Shown here piece by piece: positions 1 to 6,100 of a stretch of DNA of 14,010 bases; position 1 is the stretch's first letter; each line of letters starts with the position of its first letter. The notes under the pieces are model-generated. The model did no database searches and had not been told where the DNA came from. It saw only the letters and a list, made by a program, of their open reading frames with translations. This DNA is from an uncultured Clostridia bacterium (lineage in GTDB: Bacteria; Bacillota; Clostridia; Christensenellales; CAG-1252), in the NCBI GenBank assembly GCA_946626795.1, contig CAMOUZ010000020.1, positions 1-14,010 on the forward strand, in the 5' to 3' direction. Made by a program: the position numbers and the translations under genes.

Positions 1-540
1 ATGCAATGCTTTTCCATCATGAACGCCACAGCAAATAACGATTTTTGGCGAAATAGATTTTAATTGATTATAAAGCAAATCGGAATCATTTTCAACAGCA
101 GAATAAAGAGTGCTTTTTCGTGTTCTAGTGCCTTGATTCCCATCAATTGCAAGCTTTGATATGTTCATATAAGCAATGCTCGATATGTCAGAGATTTCTT
201 CATGATAACCAAATCCACTTCTTATACAATTTATCCACGACAGTGCGTTTTTCCAAGTACGATCCTTAAAGGCTGCCATATCGTGGCAATTATCAATTAC
301 ATAAGACCATAAATAATCGTAGTTAGTTGTCCGGTAGCTATCCTTTAATAAAAACATTATATGTAAATCATCTTTATTCCAAACATCATAATCAAGAATA
401 CCATCCATTTGGAGTGCATACTTAGGATATTTATCAACAAATGGCTGGAAAGCAGAAAACTGAGGCATATTAGTGAAATCTTTCAAATTGTTTCTGCCAT
501 TCTTCTCTTCATATATTAAGGGTACTCTAGTATCTTCCAT
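1..540 (-). CDS. Partial hypothetical protein, UDG-superfamily-like (3' end outside window)
   Basis: An open frame of 180 codons runs from an ATG at 540-538 to the left edge without a stop, so the C-terminus is missing. The protein starts MEDTRVPLIYEEKNG. Near residue 65 is a hydrophobic strand (HIMFLLKDSY) followed by Trp-rich helices (W..Y.., TWKNALSW). Then comes SIAYMNISKLAI, and finally DLLYNQLKSISPKIVICCGV near the visible end. The order 'strand with FLLK, then A.MNI.K, then LL..Q...I.P.I..CCG' resembles uracil-DNA-glycosylase-like proteins, where 'I.P.V.V.LG' precedes a conserved helix. No catalytic residue can be assigned. The start is 39 bases downstream of the Fic stop codon, with a weak AAGG about 14 bases before the ATG, so it is probably translated from the same message as the Fic gene. 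The fold assignment is tentative; the reading frame is not. It lies on the AT-rich island side of the tRNA remnant. Confidence 0.7.
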   Translation of the reverse strand, partial: MEDTRVPLIYEEKNGRNNLKDFTNMPQFSAFQPFVDKYPKYALQMDGILDYDVWNKDDLHIMFLLKDSYRTTNYDYLWSYVIDNCHDMAAFKDRTWKNALSWINCIRSGFGYHEEISDISSIAYMNISKLAIDGNQGTRTRKSTLYSAVENDSDLLYNQLKSISPKIVICCGVHDGKALH

Positions 541-579
541 ATCTTTATTGTACTGCCTTGTTTAAGCTATTATCAATAG

Positions 580-1500
580 TCATAAAACCTTGGTTAAACA
601 CTTTTCCATTAGGAACTCTTTAATTTGAGGATCATCCGTTTCGTAATAACGTATTAAAAGGGTTTTGTATTCTGAAACGAGCTCTGCCGGAATAACCACA
701 ATTCCCATTCCGTGACTGATAAGATAGTGATTGGCAAAGATCACCGCCGTCCTTTTGTTTCCGTCTAAAAAGAGTTGCTTTTTCATAACGTATAACAACA
801 GTTCTATAGCCACTTCATACGAAGTAGGCTTAGATAAGATATCAACGAGTTCTTCTTTTATTTTCGTCTCAAACGGAAGAGGCGGGATGTATTTTGATCC
901 GCCGATAGTAACAGGTACACTACGCAGTTTTCCGGCAGTGTAAGAAAAGCCTTCTTCTACGATTTCGTTGATCTGGCACAGCACGGCGTAATTCGTTGGA
1001 TAGGTGATTACCCCTTCTCCCAAGATAAATTCCCATGCGTGTTTTAAATTGACAACTTTAGAAATATCGGAAGCGGTCATATCCTTGACCAACCCACCGT
1101 TCACAATCGTTTCGGTATCGGAGTATGTCGTAGCAACGCCCTCTAACATTGCCTGTTTGTAGATAGAATCGACAAGATTCCTTCTGGCAAGGTCAATATT
1201 GATTTTTACAGAATCAGCTAATTCTGTAGAAGAATACTGCATCAAGCCGAGGTCCTTTTTGATCTCCTTTAATCTTTTCTTATATTGTTTAACAAGCTGA
1301 TTGTTTTCGAGAATGATGTTGTACAATTCCTGCGAATACTCTCCCGCATATTTCGTATGATAGATACCGTCTTCACGGAAATGGATATAGATATATTTCT
1401 TTCCACTGCGTTCTCTTATCTCGATGGTACCATACATTGTTTTTCCTATTCTCGATTTTAACAACTCCTGTTCATGCAATAACGAAGCTAAATTATTCAT
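580..1500 (-). CDS. Fic/DOC-family protein with Gln in place of the catalytic His
   Basis: 306 residues from the ATG at 1500. This start has GAGGAG (complement of 1507-1512) six bases upstream. The in-frame ATG at 1542 has no such site and lies downstream of the -10 box by only a few bases. Residues about 24-85 (GTIEIRERSGKKYIYIHFRE...) form a beta-rich N-terminal segment plus a charged helix. MLEGVATTYSDTET (about 118-131) matches the EG-type inhibitory/helical segment that precedes Fic cores. AGKLRSVPVTIGGSKYIPP (about 189-207) is the flap that positions the target. The signature loop is QLFLDGNKRT (242-251), followed by ANHYLI..GMGIVVIP. Fic enzymes usually transfer AMP or another nucleotide phosphate to a protein hydroxyl using the His of HxFx(D/E)GN(G/K)R. 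Here that His is Gln, while F, D, G, N, K and R are kept, so ATP or phosphate binding may persist but classical AMPylation is doubtful. I recall other Fic proteins with a QLF.DGNKRT loop, so this may be a subfamily trait rather than decay. The frame is intact and has its own promoter. It is likely a toxin-like or regulatory protein of a mobile island. Confidence 0.9.
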   Translation of the reverse strand: MNNLASLLHEQELLKSRIGKTMYGTIEIRERSGKKYIYIHFREDGIYHTKYAGEYSQELYNIILENNQLVKQYKKRLKEIKKDLGLMQYSSTELADSVKINIDLARRNLVDSIYKQAMLEGVATTYSDTETIVNGGLVKDMTASDISKVVNLKHAWEFILGEGVITYPTNYAVLCQINEIVEEGFSYTAGKLRSVPVTIGGSKYIPPLPFETKIKEELVDILSKPTSYEVAIELLLYVMKKQLFLDGNKRTAVIFANHYLISHGMGIVVIPAELVSEYKTLLIRYYETDDPQIKEFLMEKCLTKVL

Positions 1501-1512
1501 AGTAAACTCCTC

Positions 1513-1529
1513 GTGTGAAACAATCACAC
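1513..1529. promoter_or_regulatory. Inverted repeat next to the Fic ribosome site, possible operator
   Basis: GTGTGA, five bases (AACAA), then TCACAC form a perfect 6-5-6 inverted repeat that abuts the Shine-Dalgarno sequence (1507-1512) and lies downstream of the -10 box. The half-site TGTGA/TCACA also occurs at 1539-1543, 1570-1574 (inside the -35) and 1596-1600. This suggests binding of a dimeric regulator that could block the promoter or the ribosome site. As RNA it would make only a 6-bp hairpin. The regulator is unknown. Confidence 0.45.
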
Positions 1530-1546
1530 AGTTATATATCACATAT

Positions 1547-1575
1547 ATGATAACACGATTATTTGGATATGTGAA
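1547..1575 (-). promoter_or_regulatory. Sigma-A-type promoter of the Fic operon
   Basis: Read on the minus strand, TTCACA (complement of 1570-1575) and TATCAT (complement of 1547-1552) are separated by exactly 17 bases. Each differs from the -35/-10 consensus at one position. The -10 lies about 45 bases ahead of the ATG at 1500. It is the best promoter in the AT-rich gap and should drive both the Fic gene and the gene after it. Confidence 0.7.
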
Positions 1576-1635
1576 GTATTTTTATACATTTTATTTCACA
1601 CATTCGTAAATAAACGATGAAAAAACCAGCCCTAT

Positions 1636-1686
1636 TTTTGGTATTATTTTGGCATTAATTTGGCATTATTTTTATTTCTGGCATTA
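1636..1686 (+). repeat. Phased GGYATTA direct repeats, probable integrase arm sites
   Basis: Four copies of GGYATTA, each preceded by T-rich sequence, begin at 1640, 1651, 1662 and 1680; the first reads GGTATTA and the others GGCATTA. The first three are spaced 11 bases apart, close to one helical turn, and the fourth is 18 bases on. They lie about 105-155 bases from the tRNA 3' half. Clusters of short direct repeats at this distance from a tRNA-borne core are what arm-type sites of tyrosine integrases look like. The rest of the AT-rich stretch 1610-1790 shows no gene or terminator. Confidence 0.5.
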
Positions 1687-1791
1687 AAAGTTAGTCAAAA
1701 AGATGAAAAATATTTAATAATAAAACACACTTTATTGCATATTTTGAAATAAAATTACATAAATATACAAGATTTTAAAGCCAAACCGTGG

Positions 1792-1835
1792 CTCCTAAGG
1801 GGCAGTTGTGGGTTCGATTCCCGCCGGGAGTACCA
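1792..1835 (+). tRNA. Truncated tRNA 3' half, probable tRNA-Arg(CCT); attachment-site remnant
   Basis: The segment reads as a tRNA from the anticodon loop onward: CTCCTAA loop (1792-1798, anticodon CCT with T before it and AA after it), 3' anticodon stem GGGGC, a 4-base variable loop AGTT, T-stem GTGGG, T-loop TTCGATT, T-stem CCCGC, acceptor strand CGGGAGT, discriminator A and encoded CCA. The expected 5' acceptor (ACTCCCG), D-arm and 5' anticodon strand are absent upstream; the bases before the loop (CCGTGG) do not pair with GGGGC. A true terminator follows the CCA directly. This is the usual look of the displaced tRNA 3' end left at the far end of an element that integrated at the anticodon loop. 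The Arg identity rests on the loop alone. Confidence 0.7.
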
Positions 1836-1864
1836 AAAAGCAGTTCCGAATGAACTGCTTTTTT
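1835..1864 (+). terminator. Rho-independent terminator after the tRNA remnant
   Basis: AAAAAGCAGTTC (1835-1846), a 5-base loop and GAACTGCTTTTT (1852-1863) form a perfect 12-bp stem ending in a T run. It begins at the last base of the CCA. It is the tRNA's native terminator and shows that the sequence to the right is the original chromosomal flank. Confidence 0.85.
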
Positions 1865-1881
1865 GCGTATGAGCGGCGGGA

Positions 1882-1928
1882 ATCGAATAGGGAGCCACTC
1901 GCTTAGCGAGTGCTTTGCGCAAGCAAAG
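1882..1928. repeat. Intergenic repeat, copy 1 of a 47-base direct repeat
   Basis: Begins ATCGAATAGGGAGCCAC and contains AGTGCTTTGC and CAAGCAAAG. The second copy is 132 bases downstream (2014-2060). Forty of 47 positions agree; nearly all differences fall in a 10-base central block. In this copy that block contributes to a perfect 7-bp palindrome (ACTCGCT, one base, AGCGAGT), and CTTTGC/GCAAAG forms a second small hairpin. Such gene-free repeats look like a dispersed family of the host genome. Confidence 0.7.
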
Positions 1929-2013
1929 TGAAAGTGCTATGATGTACTTTCAGCGGGTAGGCCCGTACAGACGGGGATTCCCGCCGGGACATCCTTATCC
2001 ACTCCCCGCGGGG

Positions 2014-2060
2014 ATCGAATAGGGAGCCACGATCGAAGTGAGTGCTTTGCACAAGCAAAG
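2014..2060. repeat. Intergenic repeat, copy 2 of a 47-base direct repeat
   Basis: Matches 1882-1928 at 40 of 47 bases. The central 10 bases (GATCGAAGTG) differ and the 7-bp palindrome is lost. The CTTTGC/GCAAAG arms are kept around ACAA. Between the copies lie GAAAGT...ACTTTC (about 1929-1951) and GGGATTCCCGCCGGGAC (about 1974-1990), the latter again resembling a tRNA T-arm and acceptor. Confidence 0.7.
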
Positions 2061-2080
2061 CAAATAGGTGAGTTCACACA

Positions 2081-2111
2081 AAAAAATCTCGGATGATGTC
2101 CGAGATTTTTT
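2081..2111 (-). terminator. Terminator of the large leftward operon (bidirectional shape)
   Basis: AAAAAATCTCGGA (2081-2093), loop TGATG and TCCGAGATTTTTT (2099-2111) form a perfect 13-bp stem with a T run on both strands. It lies 80 bases after the stop codon of the membrane metalloprotease-like gene and would end transcription of the right-hand operon. No rightward gene needs it. Confidence 0.85.
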
Positions 2112-2190
2112 GAATGATATATTCCGCTCTGCGCAATGATATCGCTTCGCGGATGAAATGTGCCTCAGGGCACATTGGAGAATGAATTCA
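2112..2190. repeat. Chain of small inverted repeats between the stop codon and the terminator
   Basis: The gap holds consecutive short hairpins linked by ATGATAT/ATGAAAT-like sequence. The clearest is AATGTGCC-TCAG-GGCACATT (2157-2176, 8-bp arms). Before it are CGCTTCGCG-type loops (about 2143-2151), and after it comes GATTCATC-like GAATGAATTCATC. The style resembles the extragenic hairpin-chain repeats of gut Clostridia. It may fold at the 3' end of the operon message and protect it, but that is inference. Confidence 0.5.
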
Positions 2191-3027
2191 TCACTTCCGA
2201 TGCAGTATCTTATTAAAGAGAATGATAATGAGGCGGATGGCGAGCGCGACGAGGACGGAGATCGTCGCGAACATGATGGCGAGGAGATAGACGCATATCA
2301 CGTAGATCGCCGCGGAGGTCATCGCTCCCGTCACGACAAGCATCGCCTTCATGCTGATGACGCCCACGATGATGGGCACGATGGCGAAGATGGCGATCAC
2401 CAAGATGAGACCGAGCTTCGCCCCCTCGATATCGGGCTTACTGAGGCGCATATGCAAAGCGATCATACAGCCCAAGAGGAGCATCACCCACCACGTCCAA
2501 GTCTTGAAATTCTCTGCGGCGAACATCTTCCTGAAAAAGCCCGCGAACCCTTTCCCGATCAAGGGGAAATACTCGCTCATATTATAAGCGCCGCCGCTGA
2601 GGATCTGCATCGCCGCCGCCAAGCTTGAAAAGGCGGGACGCACCAAAAGGAAAAGAAGGAGGAGCAGGACGCCCGAGCCGAAGATGATGGGTCCGACGCC
2701 GATGAAGAACTGCCCTATCCTCTGATAAACATTCTTGGGATTATACGAATGAGAGACATAGCCCAGCGTGCCGTCGTCCGAGCTGGCTTGGAAGAGCTTG
2801 ATCGCCGTGATCTTATGCCCGAAAACAAGGCAAAAGAAGGCGTGCCCGAGCTCATGGATCGGCGTGCCGATGACTGCCGTGGCGACGCAGACCGCATGAC
2901 TTTTCGTCCCCACAAAGCGATAAAAAAGCGTATTCAAGCAGGCGATGATGACGCCCGTAAGAATGACGGCGCCCACCCAAAACAAGACCTGCATCAAAGC
3001 CGCAAGCAGTATTTGTCCGAAATTCAT
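2191..3027 (-). CDS. Polytopic membrane protein with HELGH zinc-metalloprotease motif (M50-like)
   Basis: 278 residues from the ATG at 3027, chosen because AAGGAG lies six bases upstream; an in-frame ATG at 3066 would add 13 polar residues and has no good site. Hydrophobic segments are at about 7-32, 48-70, 103-129, 178-192, 203-226 and 233-270. HELGH (58-62) sits in the second, preceded by GTPI and followed by AFFCLVFGH, as in membrane-embedded zinc proteases of the site-2/M50 type, where the two His bind zinc and the Glu activates water. DDGTLGYVSHSYNPKNVYQ and GQFFIGVGPI (about 84-114) look conserved and may complete the site. No NPxxDG motif, the usual source of the third ligand in M50 proteins, is visible, so the clan assignment is uncertain. 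It is the last gene of the operon, 94 bases after the LRR gene. A role in cleaving a membrane partner encoded upstream is plausible but unproved. Confidence 0.85.
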   Translation of the reverse strand: MNFGQILLAALMQVLFWVGAVILTGVIIACLNTLFYRFVGTKSHAVCVATAVIGTPIHELGHAFFCLVFGHKITAIKLFQASSDDGTLGYVSHSYNPKNVYQRIGQFFIGVGPIIFGSGVLLLLLFLLVRPAFSSLAAAMQILSGGAYNMSEYFPLIGKGFAGFFRKMFAAENFKTWTWWVMLLLGCMIALHMRLSKPDIEGAKLGLILVIAIFAIVPIIVGVISMKAMLVVTGAMTSAAIYVICVYLLAIMFATISVLVALAIRLIIILFNKILHRK

Positions 3028-3121
3028 TTTCCACTCCTTTTCCTTCGCCTTCCCTACGGGCGGCAAAAGGTCATTTCACATTTGTATTCTATGCTCTGTC
3101 CTTTCGGGGAAAGCAAGGCCA

Positions 3122-6100
3122 TCAATTATAGTAATTCGAGTAATTACTGTAATTTCCGTTCTCTCTATCCGACAAAGTAGAATAGGAATTCGGCTTCATA
3201 CTATGATACGCGCCGGTAAATGCCATACTCTTCCTGACGTCTTCCCAATCTTCATTCGTGCCACCGTAATAAACAAGCAGCCCGCCAGTGGAGGCACTGC
3301 TCGCGCATTCATAGAAGGCAAAAGTACCGATCTTTTTAATGGAAGAAGGAAGCGCGATAGCATACATATAATGGCAATCGCGAAACGCCGAGCTTTCGAT
3401 GGTCTCAATGCCCTGATTGAATATGACATAATCCAAACCGTAACAATACGCAAACGCTTTACGATTGATGACTTTTACATTCTTGCCGAGATTCAGTTCT
3501 TGAATCCCGCTGCACTTATAGAAAGCTCTCTCTTCGATCTTCTCGATGGAATCCGGAATCGTCACCGAAGCCAGATTATAACATCCCGAGAAAGCGGAGC
3601 GACCGATCTTTTGAAGATTATTCGAGAAATTTACGGCGAGGAGGTCACTGCACTCATAGAAGGCGCAGGCGCCGATCTCCGTGGCACCCGAGAAATCGAA
3701 GTTCTTCAAGGAATAACATCCGCGGAAGGCATTGCTCCCGATCTTCTCCGCAGGTTGCAAATACTTCACGGACACAAGATCATACGCTTTACGATAAGCA
3801 GAGTCCGCAATGGAGGTCTGATTCGTGATCGTCACAGATTGTACCCAAGACACACCCTTCCCCCCGAGGAGATAAGAAAGGGGCTTCGGCGATTTCTGCG
3901 TCCCGATACGGTTAAAGACAACGCTGATGAGATCCGGGCAATTCGCGAAAGCATTTTCCTTGATCTTGGTGTCCGCGCCATCGATCTCGACCGACAAAAG
4001 TCCGCTCTTCTCGAAAGCATCCTTTCCGATGACCTTCAATGCGTCCGTTCCCGTAAAATAATTGATCGCCGTACGATAGAAGGCAAAATTCCCGATCTCC
4101 GTGAGCTCCCCGCATTGGAAATCGGAAAACTCATAACAGTCGCGGAAAGCATTTTTCTTGACGACCGTCACATTCTTACCCACGACGGAATAAAGCGAAC
4201 TGCATCCGTAGAACGCGCCCGTCGGGATGACGACCTGTTCGTCGGAAAGGGTCATCGAAACGAGGCTCGTACATCCCTCGAAACAATTCCTTTTCTTGAT
4301 GGGACGGATGATTTCAAGCCGCCCGATCATGCTTCTGCTCTCGCCGAACATCTCTTTCATCGTGCGATCCAAATCATAAACGCTCACGTCATAGAGCTGA
4401 TCGCACTCTGCAAAGGACTTCTTCCCGATCGAAAGGTCGGTGGCGGAAGAAAGATCGACGGAGAGAAGATCCTCCGCATCGCGGAAGGCATTGCGCCCGA
4501 TCTCGCGAAGGCCCGCGCCCGCCTCGAAAGACAGCACGCCGGACTCGCGGAAAGCGCTCGCTTTGATCTCCGTAACCATCGTTTCGCAGGGGACTTTATC
4601 CAAGGCGTAACAGCGGAAGAAGGCCTTCTTGCCGATGCTGGACACGCCGTTCAAGGTCAAATGCGAGAGGAAGAAACACTCCTCGAAGGCTTGATTCGGG
4701 ACGTGCTCGATGGGCGTATCCAAGACAAGGTCTGTGAGATAATAACACCCGCTGAAAGCGCCTTTCGCAAGCTCGGGCTGCGAAGAAAGCGAGATCGAAA
4801 GAACATTGGCGCGGGTCGTGCCGAAGACATTCTTCATCGTCGTGGGCTTCTCCCCCGAACAAAGGCGGCTGAGTTCCACGTCCGTGAGTCTTTCGCATTG
4901 ATCGAAAGCGCCCTTGCCGAAGGAAAGCTCCGCATTCGGGAGCGAGACGCTCTCCAAGTCGGACTCGGCGAACGCGCCTTCGCCGATATACGTCAAAGAC
5001 GGCAGATCCTTCAAATAACGCACGCCCGTTCCTCGATACGCATTTTTCTCGATGCGCTCCAAGGACTCGAACAAGATCGACGAAAGCCATTCGCAACCGC
5101 GGAAAGCATCCTCCTTAACGACGGTGACGGCGGGCGCCTCGACGCGCCAAAGCGAGGAGCAATCCTTAAATGCGCTTGCGGGGATGACGGTCTGATCATC
5201 GGAGAGATACACGGTATTTAAACTCGTGCATCCCGCAAAACATCCCTTTTTCTCGCATTTTCCGCCGAGCCCGACAGTGGTAAGACTGCTTTTCGTAGAT
5301 CCGAAGATATCATCCATCGTACAAGGAGATTTTTCCGAGCCCAAATACGCCAAAGAGGCGGAAGTCAAGGCGTTGCAATCGGTGAAAGCCTTTTTTCCGA
5401 TCTTGGCGCTAAGCGAATCGGAGATATCGAGCGTCGAAAGCGCGGAAGACGCGAAAGCTCTGTACCCCACCTTTTCCAACGCCGCAGTCCCCAAAAAGGC
5501 GGTAACGCCCGAATAGGAGAATGCCTCCGCACCCACTTCGACCAAGGCGCCCATGCAAGGCACGCTCTTCAAATTCTCACAGCCATAGAAAGCGCCCGTG
5601 TCGATGCTACTGAGATTTGCAGCCTCCACGACGGAAAGCGAGGCGCAATCCTTGAAGCAATACTTGGGGATCTCTTCGATCCTGTCTCCGAGCACCACTT
5701 TATAAAGCGAAACGCAACCATCGAACGCCGACGCAGCCAGAGAGGCTTGATCCGTCACATAGACCGTCTCCAACGCCGAAACGGAGGAGCCGACAACGGA
5801 CTGCAACGTGCGCGGATCTTTGTCCGAGCCGATCGCGGCGCAACGGAAAACGGAAAGCATCGGGCAATCGTCGAAAACTTTTTTTCCGAGTTTCAGGCTC
5901 GGGTCCATAATGCTCACCGATTGCAACGACTGACAGCCCGCAAAAGCCTTGTCCCCAATCTCGGTGACGACGGCGCCCGAGGAATAAGATTCCAGCGCGG
6001 TATTCGCGAAAGCTTCTTTCCCGATGGTGGTGATCCCCGCGAAGGAGATGTCGCGGAATCGGGCGCAATTTTTGAAGCCCGCCTCTTCCACCTTCGTGAT

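Noticed and set aside
1501..1542. Upstream ATG at 1542 for the Fic gene
   Set aside because: It lies just downstream of the -10 box without a ribosome site, whereas the ATG at 1500 has GAGGAG at six bases.
1780..1835. A complete functional tRNA
   Set aside because: No 5' acceptor strand, D-arm or 5' anticodon stem is present upstream of the anticodon loop.
3028..3066. Upstream ATG at 3066 for the membrane metalloprotease-like gene
   Set aside because: The ATG at 3027 has AAGGAG six bases upstream, and the extra 13 residues are polar and unlike the protein's membrane start.
3028..3121. Separate promoter for the metalloprotease-like gene (TTGCTT...TAGAAT)
   Set aside because: The boxes are weak and 19 bases apart; co-transcription with the LRR gene is simpler.
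2945..5221. Rightward open frame of 758 codons opposite the LRR gene
   Set aside because: It is in exact codon register with the sense gene, has no domain logic or ribosome site, and is Arg/Ile/Asp-rich as expected from reverse complements of the sense codons.
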